This document shows, one piece after another, positions 38,744 to 47,406 of a DNA stretch of 64,000 nucleotides. The stretch is taken from contig NZ_CP016268.1 in the NCBI RefSeq assembly GCF_001677435.1, positions 2,593,001 to 2,657,000 of the forward strand, read 5' to 3'. The notes beneath the pieces were generated by a model. The model was given only the letters and a program-made list of their open reading frames with translations. It had not been told where the DNA came from and made no database searches. This DNA comes from Woeseia oceani (lineage in GTDB: Bacteria > Pseudomonadota > Gammaproteobacteria > Steroidobacterales > Woeseiaceae). How positions within the stretch are numbered: position 1 is the first letter of the stretch; each line of letters begins with the position of its first letter. A program made the position numbers and the translations under genes.

Positions 38744-39250
38744 TCACTTGACGTCTTCGATGCCGAGGTGCTGCAAAGTCTCATCGCGAAGATAATCAAG
38801 TGTGCGCAGCTCAACTTCGCAGCGGTTGTTGCGGCACACCGGATGCCGTTCGAGCGGCTCTGCCGGGCAGTCGTAATAAACCCGGAATTCACACTTGGAT
38901 TCGTAATCCCGGTATTTAACGCGCAACGCCGTTATCGATGAATTCGCAACCGAGGTCAGACACTGGATCGGGTAGCCGTAGTCGAAAATTGTGCAGTCGC
39001 TATCGCTTTCGCACATCCTCGATTCATCGACCAGGGTCTGCATCTGGCGCTCGGCTTCCTGGCAACGCAGCGCCGCGGCACCACCGTACAACGGGCTTTC
39101 GTCGATCTGACGGCCGAAACTGGTCGTCGCTTCCGTTTTCGGCGCAGGTTCAAGCCAGCGGCCGTCATCTTCCAGAACGGTTGCGAGGTACCAAAGTATC
39201 ACGGCTGCCAGTACCGAGATCGCGGTGGTCGACATCGGCAACTTGTTCAT
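38744..39250 (-). CDS. Unknown exported or membrane-anchored Cys-rich protein
   Basis: 168 residues. One hydrophobic segment (about 8-24) could be an anchor or an uncleaved signal. The remainder holds seven Cys, with CESDSDC, CEFRVYYDC and CRNNRC pairs suggesting disulfides outside the cytoplasm. I do not recognise the family. GGAG is 9 nt upstream of the ATG. It precedes the DNA glycosylase gene in the same direction, but no functional link is apparent. Confidence 0.65.
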   Translation of the reverse strand: MNKLPMSTTAISVLAAVILWYLATVLEDDGRWLEPAPKTEATTSFGRQIDESPLYGGAAALRCQEAERQMQTLVDESRMCESDSDCTIFDYGYPIQCLTSVANSSITALRVKYRDYESKCEFRVYYDCPAEPLERHPVCRNNRCEVELRTLDYLRDETLQHLGIEDVK

Positions 39251-39339
39251 GACCGCACGCTCCGACCCTCGACACGGCCGGGCGCCTCAATACGCCCGAG
39301 AGTAATGTCCATTAGCTGCTCCCCGAAAATCCCTGTTCG

Positions 39340-40383
39340 TCAGGCAAAACGATCAATCACGGTGACGCCGCGACCGCGCAAGTACCTTTCATCCGCAAAC
39401 CCGGCCGCCGCTTCCTCTAGGGATACCCGGTTGGCCACCAGCCTTGCTGGTTCAAGACGTCCGTCGCGAATCATGTCGAGCATTGGACCGTAAGCGTGCG
39501 CCTGCATTCCATGACTGCCAACAATTTCCAGTTCATTCGCAACAACTTTGTCCATTGGTAATGGTGGCGCACGGTAGTCGCCCAGCATCAAACCCACTTG
39601 CACGTGCCGGCCCTGTTTACGCAGCGACAATATCGAGTTTCGGCAGGTCTCAACGCTGCCCAGCGCATCCATGGAAACTCTGGCTCCAGCGCCACTCAGT
39701 GCCATCACCGCCGCCGGTACGTCATCCACTTCCGCGGCATTGACCTCGGCTGCGGCGCCAAGGCATGCCGCGAGCTGCAATCGCGTCGGATCGATGTCGA
39801 TTGCTATGACTTCTGCGCCCAACGCTACCGCTATCATGATCGCCGACAGGCCAACACCGCCGCAACCGTGGACCGCAACCACGTCGCCTGCCGCAACCCG
39901 GCCTTGCGCGACTATCCCACGGTACGCTGTGGCAAACCGGCAACCGAGGCTGGCCGCCGTCACAAAATCCAAACTGTCATCAAGTGCGACCAGATTGGTA
40001 TCCGCGAAATCGATTGCGACGTATTCCGCATACGAGCCCCAATGCGTAAAGCCGGGTTGCGACTGCCGGTCACAAATTTGTTGCTGCCCCCGCTGGCAGG
40101 GCTCGCAGCTGCCGCAGCCACAGACGAACGGCAACGTCACCCGCTGGCCGACGGCAAACCGCTTGACCTGTTTGCCAACGGCGACAATGACGCCGGCCAT
40201 TTCGTGACCCGGCACATGCGGCAGTCGGATGTCCGGATCGTGGCCTTGCCAACCGTGCCAGTCGCTGCGGCAGATGCCGCTGGCCTTGACCTGCAACACC
40301 ACCCCGTGGTCTTTCGGCGCCGGCTCCGCATAGTCGCCAACAACCAGCGGCGCGTGGAATACATCGTAGACCGCAGCTTTCAT
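39340..40383 (-). CDS. Zinc-dependent alcohol dehydrogenase
   Basis: 347 residues of the MDR family. It has the catalytic-zinc Cys of ASGICRSDWHGW, GHEMAGVI, the structural zinc cluster CGCGSCEPCQRGQQQIC, and the NAD motif HGCGGVGLSAI. It oxidises an alcohol with NAD(P) in the cytoplasm; the substrate is unknown. It starts 13 bp after the GDT1-like gene and may be cotranscribed with it. Confidence 0.9.
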   Translation of the reverse strand: MKAAVYDVFHAPLVVGDYAEPAPKDHGVVLQVKASGICRSDWHGWQGHDPDIRLPHVPGHEMAGVIVAVGKQVKRFAVGQRVTLPFVCGCGSCEPCQRGQQQICDRQSQPGFTHWGSYAEYVAIDFADTNLVALDDSLDFVTAASLGCRFATAYRGIVAQGRVAAGDVVAVHGCGGVGLSAIMIAVALGAEVIAIDIDPTRLQLAACLGAAAEVNAAEVDDVPAAVMALSGAGARVSMDALGSVETCRNSILSLRKQGRHVQVGLMLGDYRAPPLPMDKVVANELEIVGSHGMQAHAYGPMLDMIRDGRLEPARLVANRVSLEEAAAGFADERYLRGRGVTVIDRFA

Positions 40384-40396
40384 TGGCCGTTACGGA

Positions 40397-40672
40397 TCAC
40401 GTAGCAGACCACAAGGTCCACACGCCCACCGCGATGAAACCGACGCCCGCTATATAGGTCAGGTAACGCGTATCCACCAGATGAGCGAGGTTGCTACCCA
40501 CGAACACAGCCATGGCCGTCGCGGCGATCAATGCGAACGATGCGCCCGCAAAGACGGTCAACACACTGACGCTGTCGCGACTCGCGAACAGCATGGTGGC
40601 GAGCTGCGTTTTGTCGCCCAGCTCCGCGAGAAACACGGTCATGAACACGACCCCGAGCATTTTCAAATCCAT
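40397..40672 (-). CDS. Half-size TMEM165/GDT1 (UPF0016) family protein
   Basis: 91 residues with three membrane helices and one copy of the signature ELGDKTQLA (residues 17-25). Typical family members are ~190 residues with two such repeats and export Mn2+ or exchange Ca2+/H+. With only one repeat this protein should act as a dimer. The upstream region does not show the Mn riboswitch (yybP-ykoY) often found with this family. Confidence 0.82.
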   Translation of the reverse strand: MDLKMLGVVFMTVFLAELGDKTQLATMLFASRDSVSVLTVFAGASFALIAATAMAVFVGSNLAHLVDTRYLTYIAGVGFIAVGVWTLWSAT

Positions 40673-40808
40673 TTCCTGGGTGACTCCTTACCTAAGCATG
40701 CCTGTACGTCGCATATGCGGGGGTTTGGTCCAAAAACTCGACTGGCCAGCCGCAACGCAATGCGCGATTGTCATGCCTGACACAGGTCAGTGGCAACCGG
40801 AGAGTACG

Positions 40809-41021
40809 ATGCACCCGCTTTGGCTAATCGTTTTCGTCATTCTGGCGACCAGTGCAGGGCATGCCAGGGACCGTTACAGCGACGCACGATGCCTCAAAAT
40901 TGAGAAAAAAATCAAACACATACATTCTGAAATGCGGGCAGGCTACTCTGCGAAGAAAGGTGTGCGGCTGGCCGACAGGCTGCGGGAACTGCAGCAAGAG
41001 CGCGCGAAGCATTGTCGCTAG
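40809..41021 (+). CDS. Small exported protein with two Cys
   Basis: 70 residues from ATG 40809, with GGAG 7 nt upstream. It has a signal peptide (about residues 1-20, cleavage near GHA-RD) and then a short helical, Lys/Arg-rich domain with one Cys at each end (ARCLKIEKKI ... AKHCR), able to form an intramolecular disulfide across a helical hairpin. The larger open frame upstream of this ATG is antisense to the GDT1-like gene and unlikely to be used. The function is unknown. Confidence 0.6.
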   Translation: MHPLWLIVFVILATSAGHARDRYSDARCLKIEKKIKHIHSEMRAGYSAKKGVRLADRLRELQQERAKHCR

Positions 41022-41105
41022 ATAACGCTCGCCGACTTGGGCCATGCCGGTTTGGCACTCATTGCGCGCTCGTACAGGGCACGCACGCGGGGTCAACAAA
41101 CACAG

Positions 41106-41136
41106 CAGCCACGGCAGGCAGAACCCACCGTGGCTG
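41106..41136. terminator. Hairpin between convergent genes
   Basis: 9-bp perfect arms (41106-41114 and 41128-41136) with a 13-nt loop lie between the small exported protein gene and isocitrate lyase. T-rich but imperfect runs follow on both strands, so a weak bidirectional terminator is plausible. The rest of the 180-bp gap shows nothing. Confidence 0.4.
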
Positions 41137-41201
41137 TTTATCGAGCCTCACCCTGCCGGCCTGACTAAGGCAAAGTAGCCGACAAGACGGTTGCGGAATT
41201 A

Positions 41202-42482
41202 TCAGGCGGCGAATTGCTCCTCTTCAGTTGAACCGCTGAGCGCGGTGGTCGATGACTGACCCGCCATGATCGTGTTCTGCACAGCATCGAAATAGCCCGC
41301 ACCGACAAATGACTGGTGCTTCGCGGCGCGGAAACCGTGCGCCTCGTCGGCAAACTCACGCTGTTGCAGTTGCGAATAAGCGAACATGCCATCGGCCTTG
41401 TAGGCGCGACTGAGCCGGAACATGCTCGAGTTCAGCGCATGCCAGCCGGCCAGCGTAATGAACTGGAACTTGTAGCCCATCCTGCCCAGTTCCTCGCGGA
41501 ACGTGCGCATCGTCTGCTCATCGAGATTGGCCTGCCAGTTGAATGACGGCGAGCAGTTGTAGGCCAGCAGTTGTTCCGGGTAGCGGCTGTGGATTGCGTC
41601 CGCGAATTTCGCGGCCTGTTCAAGATCAGGTTTGGAAGTTTCGCACCACAGCAAATCCGCGTAGGGCGCGTATGCCAGGCCCCGTGCAATAGCCTGATCC
41701 AGCCCGGCGCGGGTTCGGTAGAACCCTTCCGCGGTGCGCTCGCCGGTAATGAATTCGTGATCGCGCTGGTCGACATCCGACGTTATCAGGTTGGCAGCGT
41801 CTGCGTCGGTGCGCGCCAGCAAGACGGTCGGTACGCCGAGGACATCGGCGGCCAGGCGGGCCGCTGCGAGCTTGCCGACGGCTTCCTGAGTCGGGACCAG
41901 AACTTTCCCGCCCATGTGTCCGCATTTTTTTGCGCTGGACAGCTGATCTTCAAAATGGACCCCGGACGCGCCGGCACGAATCATATGCTTCATCAGCTCA
42001 AACGCGTTCAGATTGCCGCCGAACCCCGCTTCAGCATCCGCGATAACCGGCGCAAGCCAATCGATCTCCTGCTTGCCATCAAGCGCCTGAACTTCATCGG
42101 TCCGCAGCAATGCATTGTTAATGCGTTCAACCATCTTGGGCACCGAATCAGCCGGGTAGAGGCTCTGATCCGGGTACATTTCACCGGCGCTGTTGCCGTC
42201 TCCGGCAACCTGCCAGCCAGAACAATAAATCGCTTTCAGACCTGCCTGTACTTCCTGGATCGCCTGGTTACCGGTCATCGCACCGAGCGCACATAGCGGC
42301 TCTGAGCGATTAATCAGGCGCCATAGCTTTTCAGCGCCCAGCCTCGCCAGCGTATGCTCGATGTGCACGGACCCGCGCAGTTTCACAACGTCAGCAGCAC
42401 TGTAATCGCGCCGGACATTTTTCCAGCGCGGGCTGTTGCTCCAAAGCTCTTCCAATTCCCGTGTTTGCTCTTCTCGTTGCAT
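41202..42482 (-). CDS. aceA: Isocitrate lyase
   Basis: 426 residues with the signature [12 protein letters not shown] (catalytic Cys187, Lys and His around it), [18 protein letters not shown] and [12 protein letters not shown]. It splits isocitrate into succinate and glyoxylate, the first step of the glyoxylate shunt, needed for growth on acetate or fatty acids. It has an AGGAG site 8 nt before ATG 42482. It diverges from an ScfR-type regulator gene whose repeats lie in the shared promoter region. Confidence 0.96.
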   Translation of the reverse strand: MQREEQTRELEELWSNSPRWKNVRRDYSAADVVKLRGSVHIEHTLARLGAEKLWRLINRSEPLCALGAMTGNQAIQEVQAGLKAIYCSGWQVAGDGNSAGEMYPDQSLYPADSVPKMVERINNALLRTDEVQALDGKQEIDWLAPVIADAEAGFGGNLNAFELMKHMIRAGASGVHFEDQLSSAKKCGHMGGKVLVPTQEAVGKLAAARLAADVLGVPTVLLARTDADAANLITSDVDQRDHEFITGERTAEGFYRTRAGLDQAIARGLAYAPYADLLWCETSKPDLEQAAKFADAIHSRYPEQLLAYNCSPSFNWQANLDEQTMRTFREELGRMGYKFQFITLAGWHALNSSMFRLSRAYKADGMFAYSQLQQREFADEAHGFRAAKHQSFVGAGYFDAVQNTIMAGQSSTTALSGSTEEEQFAA

Positions 42483-42568
42483 GACTTAGCTCCTGCGTTG
42501 GCTGCCAATTGCGGCTGATCGGGCGATTTCCCCTCTGTTGTCCGTATAATAGGCAGCGCTTTCGTTAT

Positions 42569-42604
42569 AATTTCACATTAGAAATTTCACAGTGTTAATT
42601 TCAC
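42569..42604. repeat. Three phased AATTTCAC repeats in the aceA-regulator gap
   Basis: AATTTCAC occurs at 42569-42576, 42583-42590 and 42597-42604, exactly 14 bp apart. TATAAT hexamers lie at 42545-42550 and 42566-42571 on the plus strand. The array sits immediately before the regulator's start and about 90 bp before aceA. It is a strong candidate operator for the adjacent regulator, controlling both genes. Confidence 0.7.
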
Positions 42605-42617
42605 AAGGTGGTTGAGC

Positions 42618-44180
42618 GTGGCGACAACAAGCCTGATGCGCAAAGCGCATTTCCTGGGAACCAAAATTCGCGCTTTACGCAAACGCAACAACCTAACGCT
42701 GGAGGACCTGTCCGTGCGTTGCGTACAATTCGACGCGGAAAACGCGCCATCGGTGTCCTACCTATCCATGATCGAGAACGGCAAGCGCGTCCCTTCGGAA
42801 GCGTTAATGGCCACAATCGCTGCAATCTTTCAGAAAGACATCAACTGGTTTTTTGACGAGACGCTGGAGGCCGAACCAATTGCTGTTGCGCCGAAGTCGA
42901 CCGGTATCGATGGCATGCCACTGGAACCCGGTTTCCTGTTCAGCGGCGAGCAATTGCAAATAGCCATTCCCGAACTGCTGTCACAAACGGGGACAACAGG
43001 CACCCAGTTTGCTCACCTGCTTATTCGCGCACATCAGGAAACCCGCCAGAACCGATTCCCGGACCTTGAACGCGCAGCCGAAAGCATAGGCCGCAAGGTA
43101 TTTCCGCTGACGCTGGATGACCTGCTCGGGATGAGCAAGCGTGCCGGTCTGCGCATACGCTGGTTCGATCGTGCCGCGAGCCGTGATCGACGCGGCGCGG
43201 CCGACTCCATGAACACGCTGCTGCGATCATTCTACGAAGCGCCGAACGTATTGTGGATAAACCGCAAGCTGGAAAAAGTACCGCAACGCCTGAAATACGA
43301 CCTTGCGAACCATCTCGGTCATCGCTTGTTGCATGACGGTGACGGCGCAAGAGCTGCGCAGGTATCGGGCGACAGAACTCAGGCACGTCACCCGGAGGCC
43401 GAGTCGCCGCAACTGGATGCCAAGGACATTCTGTACGCCTGGCGGGACTTTGAATGCAGCTACTTTGCCGCCGCACTGCTCGCGCCAAAAACACCGTTTC
43501 GGCAATTCCTGGCCCGGCATCGCTACTCCATTGACAGTGGCAAGCGCGCCGAGCTATCGCCCGGGCTGACGATGCGACGCATGACCAGCGTCTCCCCTTA
43601 CCCTCACTGGCATTACTTCGATGCTTACCCGCCGGGCAACCTGCGCGCTGTTTACCGTGGCAACGGCATCCCCCTGCCGTGGGGCAATATGCGCATGGTC
43701 TCCGACCCGTGCCAGCACTGGGCCGTGTTCAAGATGTTGAACGCGGCAGACGGCTCTCCGTCGGCGCAGATTTCCGTTCTGCGCAGCGGTGACGACAAGC
43801 GTCTTTATTGTTGCGAATCCGTGCGCGCCAGGGATGCTGCCGGTAATACGCACGTCATGTGTGCCGGCATAGACCTGGCGCCGGCTCTGATCGCACAGGG
43901 TATCGATCCGGTCGAAACGACCAACGCGATAGAGCATTCGTGCAACAAATCCGGCGGGGTCGGCGCGATCCCGGTCACTGCCCGCCGGCAACTGGAGGCC
44001 ATAGGCAAAATTCTGAACATAGGCTGGATTGCGGATGGCGCAGCCCGCGTAGCGAGCATCATTTGTCCGCGTAGCAGAAACTGTCCGCGCGATAAACATT
44101 GTCTCGGCAAAGTCACTACCCGACGAAAAACCGGGCAGGACGAGATGCGCGCTCAGATCATGCAGGCAGCGAAAGACTAG
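42618..44180 (+). CDS. ScfR/RamB-type XRE regulator of the glyoxylate shunt
   Basis: 520 residues from GTG 42618, chosen for the AAGGTGG site; TTG 42612 is in frame. An N-terminal Cro/C1-type helix-turn-helix (about 13-68: KIRALRKRNNLTLEDLS then SYLSMIENGKRVPS) is followed by an IrrE-like/ImmA-like region (DLANHLGHRLLHD) and a C-terminal DUF2083 domain with a Cys cluster (CPRSRNCPRDKHC). Known relatives (RamB, ScfR, PrpR) sense short acyl-CoA and control acetate and propionate genes. Divergence from aceA strongly supports that role. Confidence 0.9.
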   Translation: MATTSLMRKAHFLGTKIRALRKRNNLTLEDLSVRCVQFDAENAPSVSYLSMIENGKRVPSEALMATIAAIFQKDINWFFDETLEAEPIAVAPKSTGIDGMPLEPGFLFSGEQLQIAIPELLSQTGTTGTQFAHLLIRAHQETRQNRFPDLERAAESIGRKVFPLTLDDLLGMSKRAGLRIRWFDRAASRDRRGAADSMNTLLRSFYEAPNVLWINRKLEKVPQRLKYDLANHLGHRLLHDGDGARAAQVSGDRTQARHPEAESPQLDAKDILYAWRDFECSYFAAALLAPKTPFRQFLARHRYSIDSGKRAELSPGLTMRRMTSVSPYPHWHYFDAYPPGNLRAVYRGNGIPLPWGNMRMVSDPCQHWAVFKMLNAADGSPSAQISVLRSGDDKRLYCCESVRARDAAGNTHVMCAGIDLAPALIAQGIDPVETTNAIEHSCNKSGGVGAIPVTARRQLEAIGKILNIGWIADGAARVASIICPRSRNCPRDKHCLGKVTTRRKTGQDEMRAQIMQAAKD

Positions 44181-44225
44181 TCCTCGCTGCAAACGGGGCA
44201 GGCACCATAAAGTGCGGTAGTTAAA

Positions 44226-45200
44226 TCAAGCAGGGAAAAAGTCGATAGGTTTGGTTGTGGTGATGGCTTCGACATCGCGCGCTTCAAAACGGAATAGACG
44301 GATGCGTTGTACCAGCTTGCGCTCCAGCTCGGCGTCGCCCAGCTCACTCGAAACGACTTCACACAGAGTAACTTCGCCACTGGGTGCAATGGTCAGGCGC
44401 AGTACCAGCTTGCCTTGCAACGACGGATCCTGTCGCAGCGCTCGATTGTACAGCGCGAAGATCGCCCCTTTGTTGCGATCAAACACAAGCTCTATTTCTT
44501 CACGGCTGCGGGAAGCTTTGCCGCTTGACCCGGTGCGCCGTGCCTCACCTGCCGCTGCGCCGAGGCCTGCTACCGGGCTGGCCACTTGCGTTGTATTGCG
44601 GTCGCCAAGTCCGCTACCGCCAGTATTACGGCTCATGGCTGCGGTATTAATACCACCGCTCGATGTGCCCACACTGGAGGTAATCATCGATCGCTCATTG
44701 CGCACCGATTCACCAACGGATGCCGTTAATGGCCGCGTATCGGCGACTTTCTCGAGCGCATCATTGTCGCGCAACGACGCAAGGTCCTGAGTGAACGGCA
44801 ACAGCGCCGCTTGTGCTCTTTCCCGGGCCAGTTGTTGCTGATCAACCGGAGCCGGTACCGGCTCGGGTTCCGGAAGCGGCTGAGGTTCCGGTTCCGGCGT
44901 TGCCTCGACCACTTGCTGCGGCTCGGGTTCGTTAAGCGGTACCGGCTCAGGCTCAGGTTCGGGTTCAACGCGCGGTGGTGGAGGCGGTGGCGGCTTGTCC
45001 TGTAACAACAACTTGGCGATGCGCGGTGGAATTTCTTCAATCTCGTTCGGGTCCGGCTCCGGCGACGGCAGGAACGGCCAAACGAGACCGAGGAACGCCA
45101 GCGATAACATGACGATCAGCAGCAGACGGCGAAACTTGCGTTCCTGTCCGGAGTCGTTGCTCCATGGCAACTCAAACTCTCTGTAGTACGGAATATCCAA
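44226..45200 (-). CDS. AgmX/PglI C-terminal-domain TonB-like protein (GltG/GltJ-like)
   Basis: 324 residues. A short cytoplasmic N-terminus and one membrane helix (about 25-43) precede a Pro/Glu-rich stretch (75-125) that can span the periplasm. A Ser/Gly linker follows. The C-terminal domain (about 230-324: DRNKGAIFALYNRALRQDPS, GKLVLRLTIAPSGEVTLCEV) matches the AgmX_PglI_C fold seen in gliding proteins, related to the TonB C-terminus. It is last in a nine- or ten-gene operon with TolQ/TolR homologues, and would carry motor force to outer partners. Confidence 0.83.
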   Translation of the reverse strand: MDIPYYREFELPWSNDSGQERKFRRLLLIVMLSLAFLGLVWPFLPSPEPDPNEIEEIPPRIAKLLLQDKPPPPPPPRVEPEPEPEPVPLNEPEPQQVVEATPEPEPQPLPEPEPVPAPVDQQQLARERAQAALLPFTQDLASLRDNDALEKVADTRPLTASVGESVRNERSMITSSVGTSSGGINTAAMSRNTGGSGLGDRNTTQVASPVAGLGAAAGEARRTGSSGKASRSREEIELVFDRNKGAIFALYNRALRQDPSLQGKLVLRLTIAPSGEVTLCEVVSSELGDAELERKLVQRIRLFRFEARDVEAITTTKPIDFFPA

Positions 45201-45234
45201 TCCTGAACTCCTGCCCTATCCCTGTCCGGTTCCG

Positions 45235-45762
45235 TTAGCGATTAGCGGCGAGTTCGCCGAGCTGATCAGAACTTTTCTGCAGTACCGCAAGCGAGATTCG
45301 GCCATAGTCCGAATCGGTGCACGTTGCCATGACCTTTTTCAGTAAACGGTAGGGAATGTCCCTGTCTCCCATGATCGTCACTTCACGATTGGCCACGTCG
45401 TCTTCGGCCGTGCGCCGCAGCACGCGGTCGTTCTGCCGCAACAGGGCCGCTTTCAACTCAGGAATACTGTTGCCGCTTTGCTGCATCACATCGTCAACCT
45501 TTGCCACTGGCGTGCCCTGCACGATGATGTCCGTGTCGCCGATCAGAATGACAACCGTTTCCTTGGCTTTTTCTTCCGCTATCGATTCGGGCAACTGAAT
45601 TTCTTTCGCATTCGGCAATACTTCCACGTCGGAAGAATTAACCAGCAGGAAGAAGACCAGAATCGTAAAGATGTCCATGAGCGAGACCAGGTTGAGCGAA
45701 CCGCCCTTTTTGGCCTTCGAGTGGCGTCGATCCATGCGCTTGGCGCGTGCTGACATTTTCAT
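45235..45762 (-). CDS. TolR/ExbD-like protein with intact membrane Asp
   Basis: 175 residues. One membrane helix carries the motif LNLVSLMDIFTILVFFLL. Asp30 (codon GAC) is the proton-binding residue known from ExbD/TolR/MotB. A periplasmic domain follows (IQLPESIAEE, TIMGDRDIPYRLLKKVM). ATG codons at residues 1 and 3 both fit. It lies 2 bp after a second ExbD gene and should pair with it in a heteromeric stator with the adjacent TolQ-like protein. Confidence 0.9.
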   Translation of the reverse strand: MKMSARAKRMDRRHSKAKKGGSLNLVSLMDIFTILVFFLLVNSSDVEVLPNAKEIQLPESIAEEKAKETVVILIGDTDIIVQGTPVAKVDDVMQQSGNSIPELKAALLRQNDRVLRRTAEDDVANREVTIMGDRDIPYRLLKKVMATCTDSDYGRISLAVLQKSSDQLGELAANR

Positions 45763-45764
45763 GT

Positions 45765-46277
45765 TCAGTCGCCTCCCGCGCTGATTGGTGCATCACCGAT
45801 GGAAATATCCGGAAACAGATCCGTACGCACGATGGAGTCATCAACAATGCTCTCGGCAACCCTGACCCGATCCATGACCTGAACCAGGGTGTCATAGGGA
45901 ATGTCTGCTTCGAGCAAAATCGATGCGTCGGTTTTTTCCGGATAATTCGCTTTCAGTTCTGTCAGTTTGGTACTCAGCGCGTCGAAGTCGTAGCCGTCCG
46001 CGCCCACCGGGTAAAGCCCCAGCGCACCAACGTTTCTATCGCCTACTTCGATGCCATTCTCACGAACAATGATTTCCAGCTGAAATACCAGTTCCTGTTC
46101 ATCGACGGGCTCGTTCGAGGCACCTGGCAGATTCAGTTCCAGAATGGCCAGTCGCGAGAACACTGCCGTGATCAGCAGAAACGGAACCAGAATGACCATC
46201 AGGTTCATGAAGGCCGTGATGTTCAGTTCGGCCGTTTCCGCATCGCGGCGACGACCTCCCCGGCGGCTGCCTCTCAC
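45765..46277 (-). CDS. TolR/ExbD-like protein with Asn in place of membrane Asp
   Basis: 170 residues. The helix motif LNITAFMNLMVILVPFLL aligns with that of the neighbouring ExbD, but the key Asp is Asn25 (codon AAC, checked on the strand). The periplasmic part contains EADIPYDTLVQVMDRVR, the usual TolR-like end. The gene overlaps the TolQ-like gene by 4 bp. It probably forms a mixed dimer with the Asp-bearing paralogue. Confidence 0.9.
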   Translation of the reverse strand: MRGSRRGGRRRDAETAELNITAFMNLMVILVPFLLITAVFSRLAILELNLPGASNEPVDEQELVFQLEIIVRENGIEVGDRNVGALGLYPVGADGYDFDALSTKLTELKANYPEKTDASILLEADIPYDTLVQVMDRVRVAESIVDDSIVRTDLFPDISIGDAPISAGGD

Positions 46278-46930
46278 CCGGCTGCTCCGGCCGGCTTAAG
46301 TTGCCGTTCGGTGATCGCGTTCAGAAACTTGACGCTGGCCATTTCGAGGCTGTCGACAATCTGATTGGTCTTGGTCTGCAACAAGGCGTGAACCAGCAAC
46401 AATGGAATCGCCACCATCAAGCCGAATGCCGTCGTGTTCATCGCCACCGAAATACTCGCTGACAACAAATCCGCCTTGTCGGCCGGGTTGGCATTCGATA
46501 CGGCGGTAAACGCCCGGATAAGACCGATAATCGTACCCAGCAGACCAAGCAGCGTTGCAATGTTGGCCAGAGTCGCGAGGTAGTGCGTGCGCTTTTCCAA
46601 ACGCGGCAACACTTCCATCAGACTTTCTTCCATCGCCTTTTCGACGTCATCCCGGCGTCGCGCTGACTTAACCCGGTACAGGCCGTAGGTCAGAATCGAA
46701 GCAATGGCCGCTTTCGATTTCGAGGTCATGGAAGCTGCTTCCTGGAAATTTCCCGCTTTCAGGAACGGGACGATTTTTTTCCACAACGCACGATTGCTCG
46801 CGCCGGAAACGGTGAGATACATCCAGCGCTCGATGGCAATTGCCAGGCCGAGGCCGAACACGACCAGAATCGGGTACATGAATGCCCCGCCCTGTTCAAA
46901 GAAACGCACTATGGCGCCCAAACTGTCCAT
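46274..46930 (-). CDS. MotA/TolQ/ExbB proton-channel family protein
   Basis: 218 residues with three membrane helices (about 14-36, 117-140, 160-182). The conserved segment ATLLGLLGTIIGLIRAF and the next helix SVAMNTTAFGLMVAIPLLL carry the Thr residues that line the proton path in this family. It builds the pentameric stator around ExbD/TolR helices. Two ExbD genes lie directly downstream. A single TolQ with two distinct TolR proteins is the AglR-AglQ-AglS arrangement. Confidence 0.92.
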   Translation of the reverse strand: MDSLGAIVRFFEQGGAFMYPILVVFGLGLAIAIERWMYLTVSGASNRALWKKIVPFLKAGNFQEAASMTSKSKAAIASILTYGLYRVKSARRRDDVEKAMEESLMEVLPRLEKRTHYLATLANIATLLGLLGTIIGLIRAFTAVSNANPADKADLLSASISVAMNTTAFGLMVAIPLLLVHALLQTKTNQIVDSLEMASVKFLNAITERQLKPAGAAG

Positions 46931-46978
46931 TTGATGACTCCTCTTTCAATCAAACAGTCAAACTGGCAAGTCGATTGC

Positions 46979-47401
46979 TCATTCCTGCCGTTCACGAAGT
47001 TCGTCGTAGTAACGAACCTGTCGTACAAACTCTCCGCGATCTATCGGCGCCAGCACCTCGTCAAGCAAGGTATTCACCGGCTTGCCCATCAAGTCACCCG
47101 GATCCGATTTTTGCCAGGGCACGATGTACAGCACCTTGGGCAGTTCCTGATTGCCGGTAATCTCGGTCCGCTCAAGATCAATCTCGTCCATCACCCGGCT
47201 GCCGGTCTCCGTTCGTCGTGCCTCGTTCGCGAGCACGGTTGACGGCACACCGGGCTCCAATGCGTCCCGTTCGGCGGCTTCAGTGACATCACCTGCCGTT
47301 TCAGCGACCGCCTCGTTCGCAGCCGGAACCTCAGCAGCCTCTTGCGCATGCAAGGCACCCGCAATCGTCAGCAGCAATATTCCGACGAATTCACATTTCA
47401 T
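46979..47401 (-). CDS. Unknown exported protein in the motor operon
   Basis: 140 residues from ATG 47401, preferred for GGAG 8 nt upstream; GTG 47410 overlaps the preceding stop. A signal peptide ends near LHAQEA. An Ala/Glu-rich linker (about 20-55) leads to a conserved-looking C-terminal part (RTEITGNQELPKVLYIVPWQ). I do not recognise the family. The tight placement between the TPR lipoprotein and TolQ-like genes argues for a structural role in the same envelope complex. Confidence 0.65.
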   Translation of the reverse strand: MKCEFVGILLLTIAGALHAQEAAEVPAANEAVAETAGDVTEAAERDALEPGVPSTVLANEARRTETGSRVMDEIDLERTEITGNQELPKVLYIVPWQKSDPGDLMGKPVNTLLDEVLAPIDRGEFVRQVRYYDELRERQE

Positions 47402-47406
47402 ACCGG

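Noticed and set aside
40673-40808. yybP-ykoY manganese riboswitch before the GDT1-like gene
   Set aside because: The conserved segments of that riboswitch were not found on the minus strand of this gap.
44860-45000. DNA tandem repeat in the AgmX-like gene
   Set aside because: The GGTTC/GGCTC-rich pattern only reflects Pro-Glu codons of a periplasm-spanning linker and has no fixed repeat unit.
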